A stretch of 64,000 nt of DNA, taken from the NCBI RefSeq assembly GCF_009707545.1, contig NZ_WLYK01000013.1, positions 53,630 through 117,629 on the forward strand. Reading direction: 5' to 3'. The position numbers were made by a program, and so were the translations under genes. The notes under the pieces were generated by a model. That model searched no databases and had not been told where the DNA came from. It saw only the letters and a list, made by a program, of their open reading frames with translations. Shown here one piece after another: positions 28,441 through 37,632 of this stretch (its first letter is position 1; each line of letters opens with the position of its first letter). The DNA comes from Nakamurella alba. Its GTDB lineage: Bacteria > Actinomycetota > Actinomycetes > Mycobacteriales > Nakamurellaceae.

Positions 28441-29661
28441 TCAGCCGACCAGGCCGAGCTCGAAGCGGCCGTAGAAGTCGAAGAGCTGGTCGGTGCCGAA
28501 GGAGTGCAGGATCCCGGCCCGGGCGTCCCGGAACAGCCGCTCCGCCAACGTTCCCCGGCGGTAGCCGGAGCCGCTCGCCAGCCGCAGGCCCTGCTCGCTC
28601 ACGCTGATCGCCGCCTCGGTGCAGGCCACCTTCACCACGTCCCACTTGGCCTTCCTGGCCACCTTCGGCCAGGCGGCGTCGTCCTGGTCGATGGCGATCT
28701 GCCCGGTCGCCCGGAGCGTACGGTCCGCCACGTCCAGCTCGTACCGCATCCGGCCGAGAGCGTGCTGCACGTAACCGATCTGCTGGGCGGCCGAGTCCTG
28801 TGCCGACATCGTGGCTCCGGTGTGCTTGGCCTTGACGAACCGCAGGGCCTCCGCATAGGCCTTCTCGCCGAGTCCGAGGTACACGCCACCGAACAGCACG
28901 GCCGCCCACTCCGCCTCGCCGATCAGGCCGGTGCGGAAGTTGCCGGCGAACATGCCCTCGGTGGCGGGCACCTCGTCCAGCACCAGGGTCTGGCTCCCGG
29001 TGGCCCGCATGCCCAGGGTGTCCCAGGTGCGGTCGACACCGACGCCCGGCAGGTCCTTGGGGATGATGAAGCAGGCCTCGCGGGCCGCGTGCTCGCGGAA
29101 GTCCTCCGGCAGCTTGCCGTCCGCGTCGGTGACGGTGGCGTTCAGCGCGATCAGGTCGGCACCCTCGATCAGGGTCGACCAGTTCTTCTTCCCGGAGATC
29201 CGCCACCCGCCGGCACCGTCCGGCACCGCCACGGTGTCCGCGAGACCCGTGAGCCCGGCCCGCGCCTCGCTGAACGGGCCGCAGAGGATCTGCCGGTCGC
29301 GGGCCACCTTGGTGAGCACGTCCTCGCGGACCTCCTCGGTCATCCCGGCGTTGCCGCGGAAGATGCCGACCATCGCCTGGTGCATGTTGTAGGCCAGCGC
29401 GATCCCCGGGTCACCCTTCGCGAGCTCGAGGCCGACCAGGGCGGTGGTCAACATGTCGGCGCCGCGACCGCCGAACCGCTTGGGCACGGCGATCTCGACC
29501 AGCCCGCTGTCCTTGTACCAGGCCACCGACTCCGTCGGGAACCTGTTGTCGCGGTCGCACTCGGCACCGACCGAGTCGAACTTCTTCGCGAGATCACGCG
29601 CTGCGGAGAGGATCTCGTCGCGCTCGTCGGCCGAGATCTCCGGGGTGTGCTTGTGCACCAC
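28441..29661 (-). CDS. Acyl-CoA dehydrogenase 1
   Basis: 406 residues, FAD flavoprotein. Central segments DRQILCGPFSEARAGLTG and GGWRISGKKNWSTLIEGAD correspond to the usual flavin/substrate motifs, followed by LGMRATGSQTLVLDEVPA and the C-terminal LRLASGSGYRRGTLAERLFRDARAGILHSFGTDQLFDFYGR. The W-x-S motif after G-K-K matches the family; the catalytic Glu position is not obvious, as in several HsaA/DszC-like relatives that act as FMN monooxygenases, so a monooxygenase role cannot be excluded. GTG 29661 with GGAGG upstream. Confidence 0.75.
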   Translation of the reverse strand: MVHKHTPEISADERDEILSAARDLAKKFDSVGAECDRDNRFPTESVAWYKDSGLVEIAVPKRFGGRGADMLTTALVGLELAKGDPGIALAYNMHQAMVGIFRGNAGMTEEVREDVLTKVARDRQILCGPFSEARAGLTGLADTVAVPDGAGGWRISGKKNWSTLIEGADLIALNATVTDADGKLPEDFREHAAREACFIIPKDLPGVGVDRTWDTLGMRATGSQTLVLDEVPATEGMFAGNFRTGLIGEAEWAAVLFGGVYLGLGEKAYAEALRFVKAKHTGATMSAQDSAAQQIGYVQHALGRMRYELDVADRTLRATGQIAIDQDDAAWPKVARKAKWDVVKVACTEAAISVSEQGLRLASGSGYRRGTLAERLFRDARAGILHSFGTDQLFDFYGRFELGLVG

Positions 29662-29703
29662 TGCCTCCTGGTCCGGCCCGCGGGCCGGTGGTGTGGGTGT
29701 CTG

Positions 29704-30195
29704 TCAGGTGCTGGCGTCGGGCCCGGCCGGCGGCCGGCACCGCATCAGATTCTTCTGTTCGAAGAACATGACCTCGTCGTCGTGCTGGTTGCGGACGGAG
29801 TAGCCGACGGTGACCGCTCCGGAACGACCGCTGCCGTTGACCTCCGCCACCAGGACGGTGCCGACCACGTGCAGGGTGTCCCCGGCCAGCACCACCTTCT
29901 TCGCCCGCAGGCCGTCGATCCCGAGCAGTGCCCGGACCGCGTTGCCGTACCACCCGGTCATGCCGACCAGCCCGACAGCGATGGTGAAGGTGAGCGGGCC
30001 GTGCGCGATCCGCGTGCCGAACTGCGTGCCGCGGGCGTACTCCTCGTCGGTGTGCAGCGGGTAGTGGTCGCCCGTCAGACCGGCGAACAAGGTGATGTCA
30101 CCGATGTCGATCGTCCGGCCCCGGGTGACCACCTGGTCCCCGACCTCGAAGTCCTCGAAGTACCGGTCGACCGGGTCCACCCACTGCTTACTCAC
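29704..30195 (-). CDS. MaoC-like hydratase
   Basis: 163 residues, hotdog fold. RYFEDFEVGDQVVTRGRTIDIGDITLFAGLTGDHYPLHTDEEYAR contains the hydratase-2 motif (D-x-x-x-x-H, here GDHYPLH) and FGTRIAHGPLTFTIAVGL follows. Adds water across an enoyl-CoA. GTG 30195 was chosen because GGAGG (30208-30204) is 8 nt upstream; ATG 30210, which contains that site, is an alternative. First gene of the operon under operator C (MaoC, acyl-CoA dehydrogenase 1, epoxide hydrolase, thioesterase). Confidence 0.82.
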   Translation of the reverse strand: MSKQWVDPVDRYFEDFEVGDQVVTRGRTIDIGDITLFAGLTGDHYPLHTDEEYARGTQFGTRIAHGPLTFTIAVGLVGMTGWYGNAVRALLGIDGLRAKKVVLAGDTLHVVGTVLVAEVNGSGRSGAVTVGYSVRNQHDDEVMFFEQKNLMRCRPPAGPDAST

Positions 30196-30210
30196 CCTTG
30201 AGCCCTCCAT

Positions 30211-30258
30211 GCAAACAACTGTTTGTTCGAGTGTCGACGGCCGACCGGCTCCTGTCAA
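30211..30258 (-). promoter_or_regulatory. Promoter with island operator C
   Basis: On the minus strand: -35 TTGACA (30258-30253), 17-nt spacer, -10 GACACT (30235-30230), then the palindrome TCGAACAA-ACAG-TTTGTTGC-like element (plus-strand GCAAACAA-CTGT-TTGTTCGA, 30211-30230), whose first base overlaps the -10 box. Confidence 0.85.
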
Positions 30259-30377
30259 GACTCGGCAGCACAAGTGCTGTGCCGCAGTGTGCTTCGGTGG
30301 TGACGCTGAACCGACACCGTCGGCCCGGACGGTTGCCGGAACGAGCGGACAGAAGGTGGGTGTGGTGCGGGCAGGCC

Positions 30378-30974
30378 TCAGGAGGCGCGGGTCAACAGAC
30401 CCGACATGAGGGTGTCCGCCAACCGCTCGCCGATCTCCGCGACGGTGTCCGGGCCGTCGGGCCGGTACCACTCCGCCGTCCAGTTCAGCGCACCGAGCAC
30501 GGCGAGCACGCTGACCTTCAGGTCCAGTCCGGGAGCGAACACCCCGCTGCGCCGGCCCTGGTTCATGATCTTGCGGAACGCGTCCTCGTACCGACTGCGC
30601 TTCTCCACCACCCGCTCCCGGGCCTCGCCGGTCAGGTAGCGCCACTGGTGGAACACCACCAGGGTGCGTTCCGGGTTCTGCGCGACGACCCCGACATGGT
30701 CCTTGATCAGTGCGCGGAGCTTCTGGTCCGGTCCGGCACCGCTGCGGGCGACGCCGTCGGCGATGGCCAGGAACCGGTCGATCCCCGACTCGACGATCTC
30801 CAGCAGCAGGTTCTCCTTGCCCTGGATGTGCGTGTAGAGGCTGCCCGGGAGGAGCCCGACCGCGGTGGCGATGTCGCGCATGGTGGTGCCGGCGTAGCCC
30901 TGCGCCCCGAACAGCCGGGTCGCCTCGTCGAAGATGATCTGCCGGGTCCGGCCGACCACGGGTTCCCCGGGCAT
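30378..30974 (-). CDS. TetR-family regulator 2 of the island
   Basis: 198 residues. Helix-turn-helix EATRLFGAQGYAGTTMRDIATAVGLLPGSLYTHIQGKENLLLEIVE differs from TetR1 by only a few residues, and the recognition helix is the same, so both should read the same operator. The ligand domain also aligns (HQWRYLTGEARERVVEKRSRY; ALNWTAEWYRPDGPDT) but is more diverged, which would allow different effectors. GGAGG stands 6 nt before ATG 30974. No operator copy was found in the 200 bp upstream, unlike TetR1. Confidence 0.85.
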   Translation of the reverse strand: MPGEPVVGRTRQIIFDEATRLFGAQGYAGTTMRDIATAVGLLPGSLYTHIQGKENLLLEIVESGIDRFLAIADGVARSGAGPDQKLRALIKDHVGVVAQNPERTLVVFHQWRYLTGEARERVVEKRSRYEDAFRKIMNQGRRSGVFAPGLDLKVSVLAVLGALNWTAEWYRPDGPDTVAEIGERLADTLMSGLLTRAS

Positions 30975-31183
30975 CGCCCACCTCCTCGGACTCGGCTCCG
31001 TCGGTGGTGGACGCGAGGGGCGGACACGGCGGGAACCAGGACGAACGGTGGCCAACGTAGCAGCACCCGGTGCGTGACCCGGGGCGACCGGCCGGTCGTC
31101 ACCGGTCGACCGCCTCGCCGGTCCGCACGCGGTCATCGGTGTCCGGTACAGGTGGGCCGGGATCGGATCGCTCCGGTGAGTGA

Positions 31184-31702
31184 TCAGATCGTGGCCGGGC
31201 CGGCCGGCGGCGGCACGGCGAAGTGGCCGAAGGCCCCTCGGTAGAACACCAGCGGGCCCTCGGCCTCGGGATCGGCAGACAGGGCGGTGACCTCGCCGAG
31301 CACGATCCAGTGGTCCCCCGCGCTGTGCACGTCGGAGCGCCGGCAGTCGATCCAGGCCAGTACACCCGGCAGCACCGGGGCGCCGGACGGGGCAGGCGTC
31401 CAGGCCAGCCCGTCGAACTTCGGTCCGCCGGACCGGGCGAAGGCCCGTCCGAGCTCGGCCTGCGGGTGCCCGAGCACGTTGACGCAGAAGGACTCCGCGC
31501 CGCTCATCCGCGGCCAGCTGGTGGAGGTCTTCGCCGGCAGGAACGCCACCAGCGGCGGGTCCAGCGAGACCGAGGTGAACGAGCCGATGGCCATGCCGGC
31601 GGGTTCGCCGTCCGGCCCGATGGCGGTCACCACGACCACGCCGGTCGGGAAGTGGCCGAGAACGTCACGGAAGTGGCGTGCCTCGATGTCGGGCATGGTC
31701 AT
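31184..31702 (-). CDS. Flavin reductase (FMN-binding split-barrel)
   Basis: 172 residues. [48 protein letters not shown] and [20 protein letters not shown] are the standard HpaC/ActVB-type motifs; [14 protein letters not shown] and [12 protein letters not shown] close the domain. Reduces FMN (or FAD) with NAD(P)H and passes it to a two-component monooxygenase. Last gene of the operator D operon, whose luciferase-like oxidoreductases are the likely clients. ATG 31702 overlaps the CaiB stop. Confidence 0.87.
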   Translation of the reverse strand: MTMPDIEARHFRDVLGHFPTGVVVVTAIGPDGEPAGMAIGSFTSVSLDPPLVAFLPAKTSTSWPRMSGAESFCVNVLGHPQAELGRAFARSGGPKFDGLAWTPAPSGAPVLPGVLAWIDCRRSDVHSAGDHWIVLGEVTALSADPEAEGPLVFYRGAFGHFAVPPPAGPATI

Positions 31703-33027
31703 CGGACTCCTCCGGACAGGGTGCTCTGGGTGGTGGTCGCCCCGGCGCCCGGGGCTGCCTCGTCGGTGGCCGGGCCGGATCCGGCGTCCGTAAGGGTGCC
31801 GGCATCCGGGCCGGACCCGGCGGCGGCGGGCGGCCCGGCGTCCCCGGCTGCCCTGGGCTGCCGGTCCAGCACGGCCTGCACCTCCGGTTCCGGCACGCCT
31901 GCGGCCCGCAGCACCTCCGCGGTGTGCCGGCCGACGGACGGTGGCCAGCGCACGGGGACGTCGGGATCGGCGATCGGCAGCCGTAGCAGTTGCTGCCCGT
32001 CCGGGGCGCCGTCCGCCGGGACGAGCACCCGGCGCTCGCCGGTCAGCGGGTGATCCAGCGCTTGCGCCAGGCTGTTGACCGGTGAGGACGGCACCTCGGC
32101 GGCGAGCAGCAGCTGCTCCAGCCCGCTCCCCGGCAGCCGTGCGGTGCGCACCTCGAGCAGCTCGTGCAGCTCCTGTCGGTGCCGGACCCGGTCGGCGTTG
32201 GTCCGGAACCGGCTGTCGTCCGGCAGTTCCGGCAGCTCCAGGGCCAGGCACAGCCGGCGGAAGATGGCGTCGTTACCGGCCGCGATCATGGCCCAGCCGT
32301 CTGCCGTCCGGAACGCTTCGTACGGGGCGGAGATGGCGAACCCGGAACCGCTCGGCCGCGGGGACTCGCCGGTGGCCAGCGCCCCGAGCACCTGGCTCTG
32401 CAGGAAGGCCAGACTGGAGTCCACCAGCGTCGACTCCAGGCGCTCCCCGACCCCGGTCCGGTGCCGGCGCTCGATCGCCGCCATGATCGACATCGCCGCC
32501 CACATCCCGGTCGAAATGTCGACCAGCGACACCGGCACCCGTGCCGGCTCGTGGCCGGGATGGCCCGTGGCGGCCATGATCCCGCTGAAGGCCTGCAGCA
32601 CCGGGTCGTACCCGGGCAGCCCGGCGCCGAGCGGCCCCCGACCGTAGGCGGACACGGAGCAGTAGACGAGACGGGGGTTCAGCTGTGACATCTCCTCCCA
32701 GGAGAAGCCGAGCCGGTCCAGTTTCCCCGGGCGGAAGCCCTCGATCAGGACGTCGGCCTGGCCGACCAGGGTGCGGACGGCGTCCCGGCCGGCCGGATCG
32801 GTGAGATCGACCGCCACGCTGCGCTTGTTGCGGTTGAACGCCAGGTAGGTGGTGCTCGTGCCGTCGACGAAAGGCGGCATGTGGCGGCTGTCGTCGCCGC
32901 GGGCGGGTCGTTCGATCTTGACCACGTCGGCTCCGAGATCGGCCAGGATCATCGACGCCATCGGTCCGGCGATCACGTTCGTGAAGTCGACGACCTTCAA
33001 CCCCTGGTAGGTGGTGTTCACGCCCAC
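31699..33027 (-). CDS. CaiB/BaiF-family CoA-transferase
   Basis: 442 residues. [33 protein letters not shown] is the family start; the aspartate nucleophile is in [32 protein letters not shown] and [21 protein letters not shown] follow. Class III enzymes move CoA between carboxylic acids without ATP. The last ~55 residues are an Ala/Gly/Pro/Thr-rich tail absent from typical members (about 390 residues). GTG start, 63 bp after the upstream gene, stop overlapping the flavin reductase start (ATGA). Confidence 0.85.
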   Translation of the reverse strand: MGVNTTYQGLKVVDFTNVIAGPMASMILADLGADVVKIERPARGDDSRHMPPFVDGTSTTYLAFNRNKRSVAVDLTDPAGRDAVRTLVGQADVLIEGFRPGKLDRLGFSWEEMSQLNPRLVYCSVSAYGRGPLGAGLPGYDPVLQAFSGIMAATGHPGHEPARVPVSLVDISTGMWAAMSIMAAIERRHRTGVGERLESTLVDSSLAFLQSQVLGALATGESPRPSGSGFAISAPYEAFRTADGWAMIAAGNDAIFRRLCLALELPELPDDSRFRTNADRVRHRQELHELLEVRTARLPGSGLEQLLLAAEVPSSPVNSLAQALDHPLTGERRVLVPADGAPDGQQLLRLPIADPDVPVRWPPSVGRHTAEVLRAAGVPEPEVQAVLDRQPRAAGDAGPPAAAGSGPDAGTLTDAGSGPATDEAAPGAGATTTQSTLSGGVR

Positions 33028-33090
33028 CGGGCACCTCCTTCTGCCTCCGCCTCGCGCAACGCCTCGACCACTCCGTTCCGTTCCGGGATC

Positions 33091-34263
33091 TCAGGAAGGG
33101 AGCGGGGTCTCGCGCTCCCGCTTCCACTGCGCCTCGGCCTGCACCCGCGCCGCGGCGGTCGCCGCCTTGCTCTCCTCGGTCTCGTCGATGACGTGCTGGT
33201 AGGAGGACAGCACCGGGGCCAGGTGCCCGTTGAACCGCGGCATGACCTCCTCGGCGAAGATCTCGTAGGAGCGCAGGGTCTCGCGCCAGCCGGCGAAGTC
33301 GGCACCCTGGAACAGGTACGTACCGAACCCGCCGGTCCGGGCCAGCAGCCGCTCGATCTGCGCCGAGGCCATGTCCGGGGTGCCGATCACCGCCCGCTGC
33401 GTCGAGTTGAGCAGCTCGGCCGTGCCCTCGGTCGTGTCGGGGACGTCGATCGCGGACGGGCTGATGTGCGAGAAGTACTTGTACTGCCAGTTGAGCCCGT
33501 ACTCGCAGTTGGCGATCGCCTTCTCGACGGTCTCCGCCACGTGCATCGGGCCGGCCAGCCGCCAGCGGTCCTTGGCGACCGAGAGCCCGCGGCGGGCGCT
33601 CTCCTCCTGCACGATGTCCCAGTGCCGGGGCAGCTGGTCGTTCCCGGTGGGATCAGTGGCCGCGAGCGAGAGCAGACCCAATCCGTAGCGCCCGGCCAGC
33701 TTCGGCCCGGACGGTGACACCGTGCCGACCACCGACACCTCGAGGTCGCCGTACGGCCGCAGCTGCAGGACGGCGTCGTCGAGCGCGAACCAGTCCGTCT
33801 TGGCCGACACCGTCTCCCCGGCCAGCAGCCGCAGGATGACGTCGAGCGACTCCTCCATCCGCGGCCGCAGCAGCATCGCGTCCATGCCCATCATCCGGGC
33901 GTCGGTGGGCAGCTGACCCGGCCCGGCGCCGAACATCACCCGGCCACCGGTCATGTGGGTCAGCTGCACGATCCGCTGTGCCACCTGGAACGGCGAGTGG
34001 TACGGCAGCGAGATGACGCCCGTGCCCAGCCGGATCCGCTTGGTCCGCTCCGCGGCGGCCGCGATCAGCAGCTCCGGGGAGGCGACGAGCTCGGCGCCGC
34101 CGGAATGGTGCTCGCCGAACCAGATCTCGTCGAACCCGAGCTGGTCGAGATGCTCGGCCAGCTCGATGGTCCGGCGGATGGCCAGGGTCGGGTTCAGCCC
34201 CACCACGTTCTGCGGCGGCAGGAAGACCCCGAACTTCAGCGGTGCCGTCTGCACTGGTGCCAT
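33091..34263 (-). CDS. Luciferase-like flavin-dependent monooxygenase 1 (diketocamphane-monooxygenase-like)
   Basis: 390 residues, bacterial luciferase TIM barrel. Opening FGVFLPPQNVVGLNPTLAIRRTIELAEHLDQLGFDEIWFGEHH, then SPELLIAAAAERTKRIRLGTGVISLPYHSPFQVAQRI and GGRVMFGAGPGQLPTDARMMG. These blocks, and the later VIGTPDMASAQIERLLARTGGFGTY, run parallel to the FMN-dependent diketocamphane monooxygenases (type II Baeyer-Villiger enzymes) and limonene-monooxygenase-like proteins. Predicted to use FMNH2 from the flavin reductase in the same operon to oxygenate a cyclic ketone or alkene; the substrate is inferred. Confidence 0.78.
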   Translation of the reverse strand: MAPVQTAPLKFGVFLPPQNVVGLNPTLAIRRTIELAEHLDQLGFDEIWFGEHHSGGAELVASPELLIAAAAERTKRIRLGTGVISLPYHSPFQVAQRIVQLTHMTGGRVMFGAGPGQLPTDARMMGMDAMLLRPRMEESLDVILRLLAGETVSAKTDWFALDDAVLQLRPYGDLEVSVVGTVSPSGPKLAGRYGLGLLSLAATDPTGNDQLPRHWDIVQEESARRGLSVAKDRWRLAGPMHVAETVEKAIANCEYGLNWQYKYFSHISPSAIDVPDTTEGTAELLNSTQRAVIGTPDMASAQIERLLARTGGFGTYLFQGADFAGWRETLRSYEIFAEEVMPRFNGHLAPVLSSYQHVIDETEESKAATAAARVQAEAQWKRERETPLPS

Positions 34264-34361
34264 CTCTTCACATCTCCCTGTCCGAAGGTCCTGCTGTCGG
34301 GTACTTCTCGGGTACTTGTCAGGTACGGCCGGGTGTGAGCCAGGTCGTTCCGGATGCTGGG

Positions 34362-35291
34362 TCAGGCCGGGGCGAGGTCCAGCAGCGCCCCGGCCGCCGC
34401 CACCTGCTCCACCAGGTCCAGGTGCGCGGCCACGGTGCGCACCGACGGCTCGCAGAGCAGGACGTCGGTGCCCGCCGCCGCGTAGGCCGCCAGTTCGTCG
34501 GCCAACCGGCCGACGGAGTCCGTGTCCAGCCGGCGGGGGTCGGCGCCGGGGTCGGTGCTCGGGTTCATCAGCCGGGACGTGAGGAACCGGAAGCCGTCGG
34601 GCACACCGCCGTTCGGCGCAGCGGCAGCCAGCTGTGCCCGCATGCCGGGGACGTCCGCCGGCATGATCTCGTGCCCGATCCAGCCGTCGCCGAGCCGCAC
34701 CGCACGCCGTAGCGCCGGTCGCGAGGAGCCGCCGAACACCAGTGGCGGCTCCCGCAGCGGCTGCGGCACCACGTGCACGGGATCGGGCACCGGGAAGACT
34801 TCGCCGTCGAACCGGACGGGTGTGCCCCGCCAGCACTCCCGGAGCAGCGCGATCGCCTCCTCCGCTCGCCGGCCGCGGTCGTCGAACGGGACCCCGAGGG
34901 CAGCGAACTCCTCGGCGAGCCAACCGACGCCCACACCGCAGATCACCCGGCCACCGGAGAGCAGGTCGAGCGAGGCGATCACCTTGGCCAGCAGCAGCGG
35001 GTGCCGGTACGGCAGCACGGTGACGCCGACCCCGAGTTCCAGCCGCCGGGTCACGGCGGCGCAGTAGGCCAGGGAGGTCCAGCACTCCAGCGTGGTCTCG
35101 TCCATCGGCCGGGGGTACCGCCCGTCCGGCGTACTGCCGGTGCGGCTGCGCAGCTCGCCGGCCGGGAAGACGAGATGGTCGGCCACCCAACCGGAGTGGA
35201 ACCCGGCCCCGTCGGCGGCGCTCGCCACCGCGGCCATGCCGGCGCCGGTGACGTCGGCCGCGTGGTACGGCAACCGGATCGCGAGTTTCAC
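34362..35291 (-). CDS. Luciferase-like oxidoreductase 2 (F420-dependent type)
   Basis: 309 residues. MKLAIRLPYHAADVTGAGMAAVASAADGAGFHSGWVADHLVFPA and LELGVGVTVLPYRHPLLLAKVIASLDLLSGGRVICGVGVGW fit the TIGR03619-like F420-dependent LLM class, commonly coenzyme F420-linked in actinobacteria. ALGVPFDDRGRRAEEAIALLRECW and VFGGSSRPALRRAVRLGDGWIG follow. Could oxidise or reduce an alcohol/ketone or an enone. Coupled to the crotonase gene by a 4-bp overlap (ATGA); 98 bp before the next luciferase-like gene. Confidence 0.78.
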   Translation of the reverse strand: MKLAIRLPYHAADVTGAGMAAVASAADGAGFHSGWVADHLVFPAGELRSRTGSTPDGRYPRPMDETTLECWTSLAYCAAVTRRLELGVGVTVLPYRHPLLLAKVIASLDLLSGGRVICGVGVGWLAEEFAALGVPFDDRGRRAEEAIALLRECWRGTPVRFDGEVFPVPDPVHVVPQPLREPPLVFGGSSRPALRRAVRLGDGWIGHEIMPADVPGMRAQLAAAAPNGGVPDGFRFLTSRLMNPSTDPGADPRRLDTDSVGRLADELAAYAAAGTDVLLCEPSVRTVAAHLDLVEQVAAAGALLDLAPA

Positions 35292-36268
35292 CGGTCGCTC
35301 CGGCCGTCGTGATCGTCAGGTGCGGGACCGCCGGCCGCCGGACGGTTGAACCGCGGGGTGCGCTTCTCGCGGGCCGCGGCCACGCCCTCCCGCAGGTCCG
35401 CCGTACGGAACAGTGCCGAGACCGCCCAGAACCCGGCGGTCGTCGACGACACCAGGTCGTGCGACCAGGACTGGCGCAGTGCGTTCTTGGTGGCCTCGAC
35501 CGCATGCCGGGGCCGAGATGCGATGGTCGCCGCCAGCGCGACGGCGGCCGGTAGCAGTTCCTCCGGCTCCACCACCCGGTTCACCAGGCCGATCTCCAGA
35601 GCCCGTGGTGCGTCGACGATGTCGCCCGTCAGAGCGAGCTCGGCGGCCATCCCGCTGCCGACCAACCGGGGCAGGAACCAGGTGCCGCCGGTGCCCGGGG
35701 TCAGCCCGATCCGGACGTAGGTCTCGCCGAGCTTCGCCCGGGTGGAGGCGATCCGCAGGTCGCAGGCCAGCGCCAGGTCCAGGCCGCCGGCCGTGGCGCC
35801 GCCGTTGATCGCGGCGATCACCGGGAGCCGGGAGCCGGCCAGCCGGTGCACGACGGGAAACAGCACCCGGGCGTTCAGCGGCTCCTCGGTGACCTCGACG
35901 ACGTGGTCCAGGTGGTGCTGCAGCAGGTCGAGATCCGCACCGGCGCAGAAGACCGTGCCGGCCCCGGTCAGCACGACCGCCCGCACCGAGGTGTCGGCCT
36001 CCAGGTCGTCCAGCGCGGCATCCAGGTCCGCGGCGGACTCCGGGACCACCGCGTTCCCGGACCCCGGCCGGTTCAGCGTCACCACGGCGACGCCGTCGCA
36101 GGGGAACTCGTAGAAGAGCGTGGCCAACTCGACCCTGCTCCGCAGGCCTGCCGGTCCCGACGACGCCGTCATCCCTGCCACCTCCTCGGCGACCCGGTCG
36201 GCCACCTCTTCCGTCATGATGCTCATCCGGCTCGTCGCCAGGTCCCGGCCAGGCGGGTCAGCCGACAT
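35288..36268 (-). CDS. Enoyl-CoA hydratase/isomerase (crotonase)
   Basis: 326 residues in the longest form. GVAVVTLNRPGSGNAVVPESAADLDAALDDLE and RAVVLTGAGTVFCAGADLDLLQ give the first oxyanion loop; VIAAINGGATAGGLDLALACDLRIASTRAKLGETYVRIGLTPGTGGTWFLPRLVG gives the second, with the catalytic region retained. Hydrates or isomerises an enoyl-CoA. The first ~45 residues are not family-like; ATG 36226 (MSIMTEEV) may be the real start, since ATG 36268 lies inside the thiolase gene. Confidence 0.82.
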   Translation of the reverse strand: MSADPPGRDLATSRMSIMTEEVADRVAEEVAGMTASSGPAGLRSRVELATLFYEFPCDGVAVVTLNRPGSGNAVVPESAADLDAALDDLEADTSVRAVVLTGAGTVFCAGADLDLLQHHLDHVVEVTEEPLNARVLFPVVHRLAGSRLPVIAAINGGATAGGLDLALACDLRIASTRAKLGETYVRIGLTPGTGGTWFLPRLVGSGMAAELALTGDIVDAPRALEIGLVNRVVEPEELLPAAVALAATIASRPRHAVEATKNALRQSWSHDLVSSTTAGFWAVSALFRTADLREGVAAAREKRTPRFNRPAAGGPAPDDHDGRSDR

Positions 36269-37430
36269 ACTCCAGGACGGTCGCGACGGCGACCGCGTAG
36301 TCCCCGGACATCCAACCGCCCGTGTTCATCGCCAGGGCCAACCGGGCACCCGGAACCTGCCGTGCGCCGGCCCGGCCGCGGAGCTGGGTGGCCAGTTCGT
36401 AGAGCTGGGCGATCCCGGTCGCGCCGATCGCATGGCCCCGGCTCATCAGGCCGCCGCTGGTGTTGACCGGGATCCGGCCGCCCAGTGCGGTGGCACCCGA
36501 GCGGATCATGGTGTACTCGTCGCCCGGGGCGCAGAGCCCGATCTGCCCGTACTGGATGAGCTCGGCCGGCGCGGCGGCGTCGTGCAGCTCCACCAGGTCC
36601 AGGTCCGCCGGGTCCACGCCGGACCGCTCGAACACCCGGCCCGCGGCGTCCTCCACACAGCTGCCGACCTGGCCGCCACGCAGTTCCGAACCGCGGACCA
36701 GCAGCATCGGCCCCGACAACCGGTCCCGCGCGTACTCCTCCGAGCAGAGGATCGCGGCCGCTCCGCCGTCGGTCATCGGCGAGCACATCGGCAGCGTCAG
36801 CGGATCGGCGATCACCCGGGCCGACAGCACCTCCTCGATCGTCTGCTCGCGGCGGAACTGGGCCAACGGGTTCATCGAGGCGTGGTGCCGGTTCTTCACC
36901 GCCACCCGGGCGAGGTCCTCGACCGTCGCTTCCGTGCGGTCCAGGAACTCCTGGCCCTCCTCGGCGTAGAACTTCATCAACATCGACGAGGTCCAGTCCT
37001 CGTCCGGCCCGGACTCGCCGATCTCGTAGATGTCGGTCGCGCCCCGCAGTGCCCGGAAGGACCGCTCCTTGACCTCGTTCGTGAGCTGTTCGGCGCCCAC
37101 CACGAGCACCACCTCGGACATCCCCCCGGCCACCGCCTGGTAACCGAGATGGAAGGCAGAACTGCCCGATGCGCAGGCATTCTCGACGTTGATGACCGGG
37201 AACTGGGCGAAATCGCTCTGCCGGAATGCCACCTGACCGCGGATCATGTCCTGCTGGGTCACGGTCGGCGCGGCCGCGTTCCCGAAGTAGATCTTCTCCA
37301 CCGACCCCGGATCGATCCCGGCGTCCTTGACGGCCTCCTCCGAGGCCTCGATCGCCATGCTCCGGATGCCCCACCCGGGCGCACGCCGGAAGGGCGTCAT
37401 GCCGACACCGGCCACGACCACGTTCCGCAT
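36258..37430 (-). CDS. Thiolase (SCP-x type) with intact active-site Cys
   Basis: 390 residues. VINVENACASGSSAFHLGYQAVAGG carries the acyl-accepting cysteine; LVELHDAAAPAELIQYGQIGLC and NTSGGLMSRGHAIGATGIAQLYELATQLRG carry the N-x-G-G and catalytic His motifs. The opening VVVAGVGMTPFRRAPG is typical of SCP-x/acetyl-CoA acetyltransferase-like proteins. Cleaves a 3-ketoacyl-CoA. First gene of the operon under operator D, 70 nt after the operator. The second Cys of classical thiolases is replaced in AMNTGGWMSG, as is usual for this subgroup. Confidence 0.85.
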   Translation of the reverse strand: MRNVVVAGVGMTPFRRAPGWGIRSMAIEASEEAVKDAGIDPGSVEKIYFGNAAAPTVTQQDMIRGQVAFRQSDFAQFPVINVENACASGSSAFHLGYQAVAGGMSEVVLVVGAEQLTNEVKERSFRALRGATDIYEIGESGPDEDWTSSMLMKFYAEEGQEFLDRTEATVEDLARVAVKNRHHASMNPLAQFRREQTIEEVLSARVIADPLTLPMCSPMTDGGAAAILCSEEYARDRLSGPMLLVRGSELRGGQVGSCVEDAAGRVFERSGVDPADLDLVELHDAAAPAELIQYGQIGLCAPGDEYTMIRSGATALGGRIPVNTSGGLMSRGHAIGATGIAQLYELATQLRGRAGARQVPGARLALAMNTGGWMSGDYAVAVATVLEYVG

Positions 37431-37499
37431 CGAAACCCTACTTCCGCCACCGATCGGCGCGGCCGGTCGGACAGCTGTCGCGTCCGCCACGTGACCGTG

Positions 37500-37548
37500 A
37501 CGAACAAATGATTGTTCGGAGACTAGCAGGCTGCCCCCGAGGGGGCAA
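37500..37548 (-). promoter_or_regulatory. Promoter with island operator D
   Basis: Minus strand: -35 TTGCCC (37548-37543), 17-nt spacer, -10 TAGTCT (37525-37520), then CCGAACAA-TCAT-TTGTTCGT (37519-37500). From GCTAGTCTCCGAACAA onward it is almost the same as the promoter at 24916-24964, showing a shared design. Confidence 0.9.
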
Positions 37549-37632
37549 CGGACTTGCAGGACAGCCGATCTGGAGTCGGACGCGCTCGACGAACCGACAC
37601 CGCGCGGACCGAGCAGACCGGACGCCCGGATG

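Noticed and set aside
27201..29206. Extended frames joining the epoxide hydrolase to sequence antisense or out of frame with acyl-CoA dehydrogenase 1
   Set aside because: The extra part is an out-of-frame reading of the dehydrogenase gene; ATG 28426 gives the complete epoxide hydrolase.
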